From Steinernema hermaphroditum (lineage: Eukaryota; Nematoda; Chromadorea; Rhabditida; Steinernematidae): a DNA stretch of 64,000 nt. Every line of letters starts with the position of its first letter. The stretch's first letter is position 1. The stretch is taken from contig CM059624.1 of the NCBI GenBank assembly GCA_030435675.1, positions 9,324,769 through 9,388,768 on the forward strand, given 5' to 3'. Under the pieces are notes generated by a model, which worked only from the letters and a program-made list of their open reading frames with translations, did no database searches and was not told the DNA's origin. Of the stretch, positions 47,201 through 59,171 are shown one piece after another. A program made the translations under genes and the position numbers.

Positions 47201-48238
47201 GAGTTTCTCTTTTTTGACGTTTCCATCCTCGGTCGTTCCGAGTTTTCGCTTTTGCGAGTGCGTCGCTACTTCCGACGGAATCGTTCAGAATCGATCGACG
47301 ACTTTCGGAACTCGTTCCTCCAAAATGTAACCGAAGGGATTATGAAATTAAAACAGTCAACTGTCCGCGGATTCTGTCGTTTCCGACACCCAAAACTGCG
47401 AGCGTTGATTCAACATGCGCGCGTGAATGTTTTGGAAACGAGGCTAGAGATTACTGTAGATTAAATAGACGAGAAAAGGATCCCTCAGCAGTAATCATGA
47501 TCAAAGGGATCAGACGTATCTTTCGTCACTTACTTTTGAGTTCCCTAAAGATCTACTTGACAGAAAGGGTCGAGAAAGCACGCGAAGATCTCAAGGTCCC
47601 CCTAGAATCCCAATAGACCCCAGGTCTGGACGGGGCAGGGAGAAGGCACACGGCGTTGCCAACTCCTTGCGGCCGACGGCGAAACTGAACTCCTTCGGTG
47701 CTGTGTGTGCGCCGCTTCGACGCTCTCTCTAGGTAAGCCTCTTGCCCCGCCGGGAGGAGATTATCCGGAAGCGATCGGCTCATGGCCTCTGATCCTCTTG
47801 GGCGTCTTCGGCCCTCCCGAATTGCCGACCGGGTCCCTCGAGAGCGATCATCGCCGGTAATCGCCGGCCTCGGGCGCGTTTGACACTTTTCGAATTGGAT
47901 TACTCGCCTCTCGAGGCGTGCGCACGCATGCCCCGGCGGGTCCCGCCGCGCGCCCATTGGATGGGTGGCGCGTCCCCGGGGGCGGAGTCCCGTCGCGAGC
48001 AGCGCCAACACCAAGAGGATTGGAATGGTAAATCGTATTGAGTGCGGCTCAACCAGCCGCCGCCGCTCAGCGCTCTCCGGGCGCCGTGTGTGGTCCCTTA
48101 ATACCGTATTCGGCCGGGTGCCCGGGCTCTATTTGCGATTCGAATTAAGGTAATTCGGATTAGCCCGGGGGCTTAGTCCGAGATCCGCTGCCGCGAGAAG
48201 TAACACGTGTCGTCACTGATCCAATTAGGCTTCAGGTG
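44255..48238. promoter_or_regulatory. region between the two Otx-type genes
   Basis: About 4 kb without a supported gene. GGATTA/TAATCC sites recur (near 44453, 45463, 46008, 46531, 46767, 46856, 46870, 46954, 47158, 47897, 48151). An AT-rich block lies at 46420-46640. Several TACCGTA and TACTGTA motifs occur. This is presumably the regulatory region of the second Otx gene. Confidence 0.5.
47892..47960 (+). promoter_or_regulatory. promoter block shared by both Otx genes (copy 2)
   Basis: GAATTGGATTACTC (47892) and CCGCGCGCCCATTGG (47946) repeat the elements found before the first gene, here 40 bases apart rather than 2. A second shared feature is a GTAATTC...CTTA/GCCCGGG-like stretch at 48150-48180, and ATCCAATTA just before the coding start. 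Confidence 0.6.
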
Positions 48239-49231
48239 ATGTCCAGCTACAGTATCCCGTCGGTGAGCGTGAACTCGGCCACCGCCGTCAACATGGCGGC
48301 CGCCAACTCGGCGGCCAACATGGCCATGTACCTGAACAAGAACGCGGCATACCCGACGGCGCCGTTGAACCCGTTCCCGAGCACGCCTACGCCCAACTTC
48401 CTCTCCACGGGCATGGGCTACATCAGCAGCTCGCTGCCCACCGACTACCCCACCGCCGGCTTCTTCAACAGCGCCCCGCCACCCAGGTAGGCCCCCGCCC
48501 CGGGCCCCTCTTCAGCCTCTTCTAGGAAGCAGCGCCGGGAACGGACCACCTTCACGCGGTCCCAGCTGGAAGTGCTCGAGTCGTGCTTCATGAAGACGCG
48601 TTACCCCGACATCTTCATGCGCGAGGATATGGCGCTCAAGATCCAGTTGCCGGAGTCGCGCGTGCAGGTACGTCCCCGTCCCCGAGCGCGTCACGACGCC
48701 GACCGGTTCTCGCGGGGTACTGTAACCGTGTGTTTGCAGGTGTGGTTCAAGAATCGACGGGCGAAGGCGCGTCAGCAGAAGAAGGCGCAGCAGCAGCAAG
48801 CGTCGAACCCGGCCTCGTCGAGCTCGTCGGCCTCCTCCAATTCGACCTCCGCGTCCTCGGAGGCCGCCGCCGTCGACGCCGTAGAGGTGCACACGCCGGG
48901 AGAGGGCGAGAGCTTCCAGATCAAGGCCGAGGAGCCCCTCTCCGTCGAGGCGTCGATGGTGCGCGCCGTGGAGCAGGAGCCAACGAGCCCTTCTGACCCC
49001 GACGCCAAGAACCAGCTGGGCTCCCTGCACCAGTCCTACCTCTCTACTGTATCCCCCTCATCCAGCTACGCCGTCACGACGCCCTCCTTCCTGGCCCAGA
49101 GCGCCTACGGCGCCTACAACGCCTACCAGACGGCGGCGACGGCGCCGATGCCCGTCGACTACTTCTCCAATTACTCGCAGCAGACCTCCGCCACCCACTA
49201 CGACCAGTGGAAGTTCCCCATGATGAGCTGA
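48239..49231 (+). CDS. Otx-type (K50, bicoid class) homeobox protein, second copy
   Basis: Exons 48239-48486, 48526-48667 and 48740-49231 (293 residues). The homeodomain (residues 85-144) starts [16 protein letters not shown], contains [18 protein letters not shown] and [17 protein letters not shown], and has Lys at position 50. Intron phases (2 before the homeodomain, 0 inside it at VQ/VWF) and the length of the middle exon (142 nt) are identical to the upstream gene. The N-termini are also alike ([13 protein letters not shown] versus [11 protein letters not shown]), so the pair is a tandem duplicate. The C-terminus is longer, with a Gln run and Ser/Ala/Tyr-rich stretches, ending [14 protein letters not shown] site precedes the ATG by 3 bases. 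AATAAA lies near 49495. Confidence 0.92.
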
Positions 49232-49501
49232 GCCGCCCTGTACACATTCTCTTCGGTGACCCTAGGACCCACATTTCTAATAACCAGCTTTAACTCTGTG
49301 ATATTCGAACGTACGAGATTTAATAACTGATGCGTCCTTCGCGACTCCACGGGAGATCCTACTGTATCCCCTTTTGTAAAGTGTCTTTCCCGCTCCCCAT
49401 GACATCCAGGCCGACGCAGATAGTCCGACTATGCAAGAAGATTCAAGTAATTATTGACAAGAGATGGATAATATAAATGTATTATAGATGCTCAAATAAA
49501 C

Positions 49502-51943
49502 AGAAAGACCTAGGGACCTGGAAGACGTCTCGATGCCCTTGGTGGAGGGCTACAGTACACTTCTTATAGAAGACAAAGGCTTGTCTGTTGGAAGTTCAAA
49601 GGTTCACAGGACCATAAGTGAAACTCAGTAGTGGGAAGAAGTCGATAGTGAGGAATTTAGGAGAAGGATAGTGGCTATTGGCCTAGTCTATGCACAAAGA
49701 CTCTTAGCCAGCATGCTTCACACCTTCTTTCACTTGTCTAATTAGGTCACTTGTCTGCCTTCTGGACCCAAACTGTGCTCCTCGGAATCGACTATTCCAG
49801 CGGAACTCCAATGCAAAGGCTTGGCCAGATTCAAAGTCTCCATGAGAATGCACAATCAAAACTTGTAAAGTTCGCATTAGATACGCACAAGGAGGAACAT
49901 GCAGAGAATTTGCAAGGCATCCAAGACCTCGTAGGAGGTGAAGTTTACAGATGGCTGGCCGCTTTGTCTTTTATGCATCTGATCGCCTCTTTGAAGCCGC
50001 ACCGCTAGCTTCTCCTGATGATGGGATTCTTGTTGGCCCTTCCACCTGAATCAGCACTTTGTCTCTCCGATGTCAACCTTATGGGATCACCGATTCTGCT
50101 GACGTGCTCTGCGCCGAAGCCAGAAGGTGACTACGATGTGACACAGTTCCTTTTTGTGCTCATAAAACGTCTTGCACGGCCTAATGTCGTCGGTCCAATA
50201 TCAAGCCAAGAGGTCATCAGTGGGTGTTTAAGGCGACTCTAATGCGACCAGTTGAAGAAGCTCTCGACTTTTCGCTCGACGGATAGCGCGCGTCCTTGTA
50301 TCCGATCGCCTTCGTTTCCCTTTCATGTTGTGACCCAGCCCTCTATGGATAGTTCTACAGAATCTCATATCTCGCGAAAAGTGACGAAGTCAGAAGTGAC
50401 GCTATGTTTTGGCGGTGATTCTAAGCGGATGGTTCAGCTTTATGAGGTTTAATGAGGCCCAATTCTGCCGAATCCCTCTACCGTGATCCGTCCCTCGTCA
50501 CTCCCGAAAACGTCATAAGTCGATGGTTACCGTACTCATGGTAAAAAGCGGTTCTTCTGGTTTTTGATTTCTCGGCGCTCGTGACTATCTTTATCTGTGC
50601 CCGCGGTTCTTCTTCTCTTACGTCGCAAATCTGTCCACTTGAGTCACAAAGTCGTTTCCAAATGGGACTCACAAATCCGAGATCCGGCGGCATTCGTACG
50701 GTTCTGCCTCCGTCACGCTCTATTTCTGGCCGTTTCTGCGATTGCGCACGCCGAGAGCCGATTTGATTTCTAGAAAAGGATTCCACTCTGCCTAATTACC
50801 GCTCCCCATTGGCCGCTCCGGCACCGTACCTCGACGCCCTTCGGGGATTAGGGCGCCCCTCCGGCGACCTCGACCGGATTAGCGACGTCGGCACAAATCC
50901 TTTGCCGAATGCTGACACAGGCAGTGGACAGTCGTAACGGATTAGAAGCCGGGCAAAGCTACCGTAGCGGCGGGGAGGGCCAAAGCCGGATGGAATTATG
51001 ACTTCTGCTTCCAGAAGCCACTTAGAGAGATCCGTTTCGGATCGAAGATCGAGAGGAAAACAATCGTAAACATTCCTATGGATTCAGACGTGCACGAGGA
51101 GACGTTTCATTGAGAGAATGATGCACAGAAAGTTTCGGTTGAGTCCATCAGCGTAGTCATAAGCGGAAATCTTTGAGGTTTCAGTGATCACTCTGAGCAC
51201 CGGTTTTAACGTCACCTTCTCGTGACTCAACTCCATTTCAGAAGGTGTTCAAATCGTATTTCAGCAATTCGCGGGATTAACCGCCCTTAAGATCGTTAGC
51301 GACTGACCTTCTCATCGGCAGTGATTCACTTCCACGGGATTCCGTCGTCATCATCCTCATCATGTTGTTTACTTCGCTGGAAACATGAAATTTGACTTCT
51401 ACGAATTTAAGTGAATGTGGCATTTTCTCTTCGATTTACTTGGCCTCTACATGGAAAACCTATTTCAAATTCGCCTTAGCTTCGGACTCTTCTTACACAT
51501 TAAACTCAAAGGTCTTTCATTCGGTCATTAGAGTCCCTAGCGATCGGTCGGTCGTCCATTCACTTTCCCAGTAATGAGTTGAGTCACTAGAAGTTCTCGG
51601 CCCTCGTCTGCATTTACGGCACCACCCTGGTTAACCTGTTCCTCCTTCGCTTCTTTTTCTTCCATGGACCAGCAACAATTTAGCACTGCTTTTGCAGTCT
51701 CTCGTGTCGAGACCCAACCCTAGTTGGAAGGCCTCACTGAAGGTCTCACCGAGTGTGACGCTTTAACTGTCTGTCTCATCTCTTCCTAATCTCACTTGTG
51801 ACTCACTTCCATTGGATTTACTCTATCCTCTGTACAATCCTAGCATTACTTGCACGTTCAAGTAGTTACGGAGCGGATCTGCTAAGTCTGAGGAGAAGGA
51901 CAGGTAGGAGTGTACACGAGGCGCTGGTGTACACGAAAGTTCT
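49502..51943. other. intergenic stretch without a recognised gene
   Basis: The frame at 49751-50008 is open but has no splice partners or family pattern. 50770-51000 is GC-rich with clustered GGATTA sites (50846, 50876, 50939) and could be a distal regulatory element of the Otx genes. The remainder is featureless. Confidence 0.4.
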
Positions 51944-52954
51944 TCAGTTCTGCTGCTGGATGAGCTCTGAAAGTGAACGGGTACAGTGGCCCCTATGCCG
52001 AAGAAGGTGCGCTCACCGACGGAGCAGAAGTAGACGGAGGTGGAGCAGAGCGGCAGGGTGACGACTTCGCCGATGCGGGTGGCCTCGCAGGTCGAATAGG
52101 CGAGTTCTACGTTGTTGGAGGCGGTCAAGAAGACGTTCGCCTGGCAGAGACTGTAGTCCTGCATGGCCCTAGGCAGAGACTCTCTGACTGTATTAGGAGT
52201 GCACTCACTTGCAGTAGACGGTCTCGTCGGTCGTTTGGATGCCCTTCAGGTACGCCTTGGAGCACGCCTTGAAGCTCGCCGTCAGGTTCGTGGAGGCGAA
52301 CATGAACTTCTCCATGTTGGTCATGTAGGCTGCAAAGTAACATTAAGGGAAGGACCTGCCCAGAGGTCCTACTTGTGAAGGCAGGTCCGCACTGGTAGCT
52401 GATTCGCTCAAAGAACTTCTTGAGGGTGTAGGCGGTGGAGGCGCTGAGTCCGTGCAAGAGGAAAGTGGTCGCGTCGATGCAGTTTCTGATGTTGGAGGGC
52501 TTCATCTGCTGGAACATCCGCTCCTTAGCGCTGAAAGAAGAGATTCATAGGAAGAGTAAGGGACAAGACGGATAGGCAGTGAACTCTAGCTCAACTTTTG
52601 AGCACGGATAACCATCGGATCTCTTCTAACACACCTGCAAACGGAGAAGAAGCGCTCGCGTGCCTTACCGGCGCCACCGGATAGAAACGCCTTCTGGAGC
52701 TCGTCGGTCACCTCCCTTTGGATGTTGACTCCGTTCGCGGTGTAGTTGAGCCCCGAAGGGAGGCCGGCGACCTTGACGAACTGGAAGAAGGTGAGGCAGA
52801 GCCAGAAGGCTGACTTACGGTATCCAATCCAAAGAGAAACGATCCGAAGTCGCACACGCTAGAAGCGGATGCAGAGGCTGAAGTGCAAGATGAAGGAAAT
52901 CTCTGATGATACTGGGATACCCAGGGCGAGAAGGAAAAGAGCGGCCAGATGCAT
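51944..52954 (-). CDS. secreted Cys-rich protein, nematode-type, family uncertain
   Basis: Minus-strand exons: 52921-52954, 52819-52877, 52635-52780, 52373-52530, 52209-52329, 52017-52168, 51944-51966, all in phase (about 230 residues). A signal peptide (MHLAALFLLALASASAS) leads into a chain with about ten Cys spread as SVCDFG, FSVC, NCID, QCGP, ACSK, VYCK, LCQ, TCE, LCS and FCS. The spacing recalls the secreted nematode families grouped as DUF19, but I cannot confirm this. One N-glycosylation motif (NYT) is near residue 43 and another (NLT) lies in exon 5. The last exon encodes only eight residues. Secretion is inferred from the signal peptide; no function can be given. Confidence 0.65.
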
Positions 52955-52959
52955 TTTGG

Positions 52960-54006
52960 AGATAGGAAGAGAGTGTCGCCGGAAAGTGACTTGTTTGGAA
53001 AATGGAGAAGAAGGTGATAAGGCCGAGGGGCGACGTCATTTCGGCTATAAAAGGAAACCTATAAAATTCTGTTGGGTTGGATGGGAGTGGATGGGTTCGG
53101 ACGGACCACAGCCCGGAGACGTAAGGGCACTCTTCTATCATCCTGAAGCAGAGTACTGTCGAATAAAGGGAGACTTTGCGACTGCATTGGTCTTCTTTCG
53201 AGGGCCGGCTTCTATAGGCGAGGAAGAAGGAGCCTTAGTAACTGAGAAAAAAACTGTTGGGAAATGCCACGAAGCATTTTGAAGAGGAAGTCTGTCACCA
53301 TCGAAATAACATTCTCTTTTCTACAGCTGCGCCGGTCTTGGAAACGCCGAGATTAATTTGGACCGTTCGAGAGCTCTCGAATGGCTCGATAATCTTGCTA
53401 AGTGGAGTCGTTCGTTGAGAAATGATTCTTTGTTTATACAACACTGATTATGAACTCCGTTTCCGGGAAGTTCTTCTACATGAAGGTTCCATTTATGAGT
53501 TTTTCGTCTTTCTGTCACCGCCCTTCCACCACATCTGACGTTGTAGTGTCTTTTTATGAATGCACTTTATTGTACACAGCATCTATATATGAACGCAAAA
53601 CTGAATTGAAGCAAATCTTCCACCAGCTTCAGGAAGGCTCTCCATCCAGAGTTTCCTTTTTCCAGAGGTCAAATGGTACACAAAAGGTGACTAGAATGCA
53701 CTTTTCATCGGTACATCTTCTACAGTATCTTCCCAAATATATCTTAAGATCCTCGCATAGCACCTCCACTAAACTGACCAACCCGTGACCAAACACTTTA
53801 CAAAAGCTCTCCTGTCCGTCCCGCTTCGTTATGCAAAAATCGATTTCGCACCTCCGATCGATCTCCCTCTTGAGCCGTCGGCGGTGCCTCCTTCGCCGCC
53901 GCCGCCGTGCTGTACAGCGCCGGCCTAATCGGTCGACCGAAGGGCTCCTCTGGGGCTGCGGGCGGCCCGCGGGCACCGCCAGTCGCCCGTCTTCGCCCGC
54001 GCCGCC
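52960..54006. other. divergent intergenic region
   Basis: Lies between the starts of the minus-strand secreted protein and the plus-strand testican-like gene. A plus-strand TATAAAA at 53044 and another TATAAAA at 53060 stand out. No gene recognised. Several TGCACTTT motifs occur (53565, 53697). Confidence 0.4.
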
Positions 54007-57000
54007 ATGTTGCTGCCGAGCCTCGTCTCCATCTTCTTCCTCGTGGGGAGCGTCCACTCCAGCGTCCTTCTCTATTACCCCGCGCACTTCCACCAGAGTG
54101 AGTTCTCCAGCAGAAGACCAGCTCCTAGCGCCCTTCAGACGACCTCTGCGTGAAGCTTAAGTGCGGCCAGAAGCAGCTCTGCCTCGTGAAGGATGACGGC
54201 GCTCTTTGCGTGGACAAGGACCAACTCAGCAGAGTGTAAAGTGCACTCCCGAGACGCCGGGCCCTAATCTGCACTTTAGGCATCGGGAGCACGCCCGAAA
54301 CGCGGGGCATCTGTCGCACAGCCATGGAACCAAAGGGAAACACAACCCTAAGCATCTGGCCACCGAGCACAAACACGGTATGTCGGCCAGAGTGCACGTC
54401 TGACACCCGACCTATTCAGAGTGCGGAGTGAAGGCCCTCCACAGCATGGGATTCAGGATGCTGGAGTGGGCCGGCGCCATGTACCACGCCCAGGGCGCCG
54501 TCTCGCCCGTTGAGATGCCCAGTAAGTGTGCACGAGGGAGGGTTCATGACGAGATCACGGGAAACACATAATCGGAACGAGTTTGGCGTCGCCGATCGAT
54601 TCTTCATCCGAAGAGGTCCTTGAGGGGATCAGGGTAGTCCTGGCCATTCACACCGGCTGGGTCCTTCGGCCTTCTTCGGCCTCGACCGCGTCTCTCTCCG
54701 CCTCCACTTCTCTCATTATTCGGCGCACATTCCTAAACAGATATTCTCTAGCCACATCGGTGAATCATCGCCGCTGTAAACACGGGGGTCACCTCGACGA
54801 GGGTAATTCATCAGGGCAGCTTTTTCAGTCACAGCCATAACACATTTATTTTGAGAGAGAAGTCGAACATAACCAACCGATTGACTCTATATTTGCCACG
54901 ACAATTTATCCAAAACGATTTATCAGATTCAAACAAGAAGTGGCGAAGTATTTTTGTTTGACAACTGATTGCTATTGAGATACGATTTGGTGATTCCACC
55001 GACACAAATGAAAGACTTCTTACACGTATCCTGCAGATTTCCAAAAGAAAAAGGGACCGATTATATTTTTGAACCATTTTTTGGTCAATTTTGCCTTTTG
55101 TGCCAAAACGGAAACGACCGTTCACTCAACTCATTTCTGAACGGAAGACCAATCGCTACGAACACGAATGAAAGACTCGACTTTCCTCTCGGGCGTCATA
55201 ATATTGGGACAGAGACAGTTCTCACTGCGCCTAAAGGAAGCAGAAAGACCTCTCTGAGTACTACAGTACTGTGGCTCCATGTGGAGAAATAAAAACCAAA
55301 TTAAATTATTTCAACTCATTTCAATTCAAATAAGAATACTTCCAAAGACTTCTAAAATGTTCCACATTTCACTTCTAAATGCTAACGGACTCACTTAAAG
55401 ACGTAGACGAGGAAGAGAACGAAGAGAAGGGCGCAGAGGAGTCCGTGAGTGATCGACTGGTAGTACATGTGGCGCCTTTCAGAGCACCGAGCCGTCTGCA
55501 GGGCCGAGGTCCTCTGGATGTTCACCCAGTGGGACGGCAACAACGACGGCGAGCTCTCGCTCCGGGAGCTGTATCCTCTGGAGGCCGACCAGCGCGAGAA
55601 GTGTATGAAGGAGTTCCTGGACCACTGCGGTGAGTTCTAGGGTTCAGGGGGCTGCGTGGCGACGCGAGTTGCGAAGACAAGTGACTGGAAGCAGGCGACA
55701 AGGCTGCGCCAAATTCGCCGCGGGGATTCGCCGCGCGACTCGTTTCGGCGGAAGACGACGCGATTGCGACGTTGTGACATTCCTTGCAGACACGGAGCCC
55801 GGCACTTCGAGTGCGATTACGGTGGACGAGTGGTGCGACTGCTACAACTGGGCCGAGAACTACGAGAAGGAGCCCGCGTGCCACGCCGAGCAGCACAACA
55901 AGGACCCTCACGAGCTGGGTGGGTTAGGCAGTGTCCGGAGAGGTCATCTCGGATTGCAGGCGCCTTCCACCCCCGCTGCGACGTCGACGGATTCTACCGT
56001 CCCGAACAGTGCCACGAGAACGAGTGCTGGTGCGTCGACCGCTACGGTCGCGAGTTCGACAAGTCCCGCGTCCAGGGACAGCTCCCCGACTGCGCGCAGT
56101 ACGGTAGGTTGAAGTTGAGGAGACTTCAAAGTGTAAAATTTACGACTTTTTGAGTGTATAATCGCAGATAATGGCTTGCTCGGAATCGTTTTTGATAGGA
56201 CATTAATCTGCACTGTTTATGACCTTCTCTAACGAAGCGTGACTGAGTGATTTTTTTGGAATTCAATGAAAAAGAACCCTTTGTGATATCATCTCCGACC
56301 GATGTTCTAATCACCTCAAAAGGTCGCGCGCCCGAGCCAATAAACCATTCATCACCTCTTCCTTCCAATGGTGACTCAGCTGAGCACACTTCCAAGTGGG
56401 CTCCACACTTGGGAGTCTCCAAAAAGAGACTAAAATACACTTTGCGCAGAGTTCTTCCCTGGGAACTGTTTACCAAAGATGTATCCCACTAGAAATAGGT
56501 CGTGTTTCTTCAAGACGATAAATCACGCTAAAGAGGGTCCTTCCTGTCTAGTGTTTACAATTTCGAAGGTGACGGGGGAATTCCATCCCACACGCGCTAA
56601 TTGCGCAACCAGAGCGTGATTAAGACCGGTCCCATTTGATAGGCGAACATTTCGTGGCGAATGGCAAACACTTATGATTCGAGCACTCCTTTGCATTTTG
56701 GCGCAAAATTGGCGACTGGATGTAAATGGATCCGAGCTATCGATATAAACCAGAGACCTCCCCATGTTCGATCCTTGGCCTAATCCGAGGCCACTTGAAG
56801 AACCAAAATCCTGAAATTGGTCTTAAACCTGTAGACGAGTGTTGTAATCGACGATAAGTGGTTTGTCGGTGTGAAGCTCGACCTAATTCGAAGTGACAAC
56901 CACCGATTATCAACACTTCACCCGCAAATCTTTGGAATCTCGAAATTCGCTCTCGCTAGCCAACGGATCCACATAAACTCAATTCTCTCCGAAGGGGTTG

Positions 57001-57223
57001 GGATAGCTCGGCCTAAGCTAATCGTGAAGTACCACCTATATCCTTAGACTACAGGAATATCACAAATTCTTCTAAAGTGACCATTTTCTGCTAAGTCTTC
57101 TTTCTGTCCCTGAGTCACAGGCGGAACCTAATGAGCTCCGTCCGCCGCATTCCTAACCACTTCTTTCTTGCAGCCTCTCACCTGACGAAGGCGGAGAAGG
57201 AGTCGCTCCAGTCGGAACTCTGA
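54007..57223 (+). CDS. testican/SPARC-like matrix protein with thyroglobulin module
   Basis: Exons 54007-54097, 54139-54235, 54280-54377, 54420-54521, 55483-55629, 55790-55918, 55960-56103 and 57174-57223 join in phase (285 residues). A signal peptide precedes NDLCVKLKCGQKQLCLVKDD, like the start of testicans (SPOCK). Exon 3 is a 33-residue His-rich linker. Exon 4 (ECGVKALHSMGFRMLEWAG) and exons 5-6 form the SPARC-type extracellular calcium dom­ain, with a canonical EF-hand loop DGNNDGELSLRE and DEWCDCYNW. Exon 7 is a thyroglobulin type 1 module (HPRCDVDGFYRPEQCHENEC, then WCVDRYGRE). Testicans are secreted matrix proteins, some of which inhibit proteases through the thyroglobulin module. The Kazal-like module of vertebrate testicans is not seen. 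Introns 4 and 7 are about 1 kb. AATAAA at about 57302. Confidence 0.82.
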
Positions 57224-57309
57224 GGCCGTCCACCTCCGTTCCCCAATCGACACTGCTTCAATCACCACCGCTGCCTTTCTTCTGTATCGTAATCTCGCAT
57301 AATAAATCG

Positions 57310-58070
57310 TAAGCACCGCGTTGTTTTCACATGTCACTCGCCCCGGGACGGCACATAAATCGCGGCAGTTGTCTCGAGACTAGAGTGGATATTAATCGTC
57401 GTGACGGGCCACGGCCCTTCTCTATTTGGACTTGTTCGGATTAGCGTGGGAGGGGCCACAAGAAGGTCACTGAGTCATTGGACTCTGTCGCGTGTCGCGA
57501 CGTTTCGGGCCGAACTTTGACGCGCCTGATTGATGGAGAGCGCCCGAGGCGTTCGTCATCAGGCGTGCACGAGTGTCCTCTGCAGAGCGTTTTCTGCTCG
57601 CTTCTACGTCGCCCGCACCCTCAGGTGTTGCCAGCTATTTATATCGCCATTTCCTCTTTGAAACGTGTCCGGAGACGATGTTGGAGTTGGCTGCCATAAT
57701 ATGAGAAAAGTGATCTCGCTTGGCTAATTATCTATGCGCCTGTCATGCAGCTGTCCAAAAAACTGACCGTAAGATTATAATCACTTTATTGACACTTATT
57801 ATTGTTATCCACTTTTTAATCAGTACCTATTTCATATGCATTTCTCTTACTTTTGAGTTACCAAACAGAATGTCGTGTTCTCCCCTCCTCTCCCGCTCAA
57901 AATCTCCTTTACAGTGTCCCGACTACCTAGCTGCCAGTCTCCTCTCCAGACGACTACTTCATCAACTCAGATCTACTCCCTCTCCCCAGATTAAAATAAA
58001 TGATTAATGTCCCCCGGTCGTCAAGTGTCAGATCGTCTTCTTCTTCTTGAGGGCTTGGACCATCCAAATT
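57310..58070. other. convergent intergenic region
   Basis: Between the 3' ends of the testican-like gene and the minus-strand DEG/ENaC gene. I searched this region for further DEG/ENaC exons (Cys-rich extracellular domain, second membrane helix) on the minus strand and found none. Confidence 0.5.
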
Positions 58071-58079
58071 CTCTCTTTC

Positions 58080-58085
58080 TTTTAT
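58080..58085 (-). terminator. AATAAA polyadenylation signal of the short DEG/ENaC gene
   Basis: The minus strand reads TTTGCAAATAAAAGAAAG here, about 100 bases after the stop codon at 58183. Its position supports transcript ending close to the early stop. Confidence 0.5.
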
Positions 58086-58182
58086 TTGCAAACGAAAGAA
58101 TCGTCTCCAGGCGACCATCCTCTTCTTCTTCGCTTCCAAACCGCAACGTGTGAATAATAAATCTTCGGCCGGGAGGGCCTCT

Positions 58183-58886
58183 TCAGCTCATTATGCCGTC
58201 GCCGTTCTGCGCCTGCTTGTAGACGATCAGCTGAAACAGGGATCAGCTGTTCGCGAATCTGATACTCCGCCTTGTTTACCAGGGCGTTCAGCTCCGGAGT
58301 CAGCGTGATCGTGTTCAACTTGTAGGGATTGGTGTTGCAGATGGTCACCGAGGGGAAGACGATCTCCTTGAGGCTCATCTGGAGGGAGGACTCGGCCAGG
58401 GGACGCGAAGGGGCTCACCTCGATGCCGACGAGCTTCTCGTTGGCGAGGTACTCGCGCAGGGAGTAGGTGAAGAGGAAGATGAAGCCGCCCATGCAGCAG
58501 ATGAGGATGACGGCCCACACGACTACGGCGAACATGGAGCTGGCGTCGACGATGTGCGCGACGCCGTGGCACGAGGTCTGCGCACCCCAGTCCATCGCGA
58601 TCTCCTTCATCTTGCTGAAACCCGATCCCTGGATCCTGGCAGCCGGATCACTCACCGCAGCTTCCGTCTCCGGAGGTCGTTCTTCGCCGTCCGCGACTCG
58701 TTCTCCATGTCCTTGATCGCCTTCTCCATCTCGTCGTTGCTCATCACACCCGGCTTCTAAACAGTCCCCTTTGTTTACAGTATCCCATCTGGCGCCCGGG
58801 CCACGACCCCGGCTACCGTTCTGTTTACTGCCTAAACAGTCACTCACCTCCCCGGCCATCGGAGCGATCGCGTTGCGCGGCGCCAT
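58183..58886 (-). CDS. truncated DEG/ENaC-type protein with only the first membrane helix
   Basis: Minus-strand exons 58848-58886, 58656-58756, 58419-58614, 58280-58378 and 58183-58230 join in phase to give about 160 residues. The cytosolic part ends with the family's His-Gly gate motif (CHGVAHIVDASS, His63-Gly64). TM1 spans about 74-96. It is followed by REYLANEKLVGIE and the hallmark FPSVTICNTNPYKLNTI. The last exon, encoding LIVYKQAQNGDGIMS, still looks like the family but ends in a TGA with no donor before it. Full-length members are typically 500 or more residues with two membrane helices and form trimeric sodium channels. This product could not form a pore; it might be a regulatory subunit or a decaying gene. 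A longer N-terminus with an upstream Met (58988) is possible. Confidence 0.75.
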
Positions 58887-59171
58887 CCGGTCCTCTCGGA
58901 GTCGCGAATGCCGTCTTAAGGGTCTCCGGGGCCTTGTTACCTTGTTACGCCATGAATTATTCGTTCTGGGACCACCGAGCACAGGCATAAATCGGGGGCG
59001 GAATCGTTTTTAGTCTTTTATCTCGCGGTGAATGTGTTTTGACGCGATTGGCGCCAAGTGTTCGTGGGAATCACGCTCCGCTCGCTAACTAATCCTTGTT
59101 AACTATATTGTCGCGGCGAAGAATCTTCTTCTAAGTGCTCGTAAGTAGTCGTGGACGAGTTGCATTTATGT

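Noticed and set aside
49751..50008. 85-codon frame downstream of the second Otx gene
   Set aside because: No start context, splice partner or family pattern; the adjoining frames are equally open.
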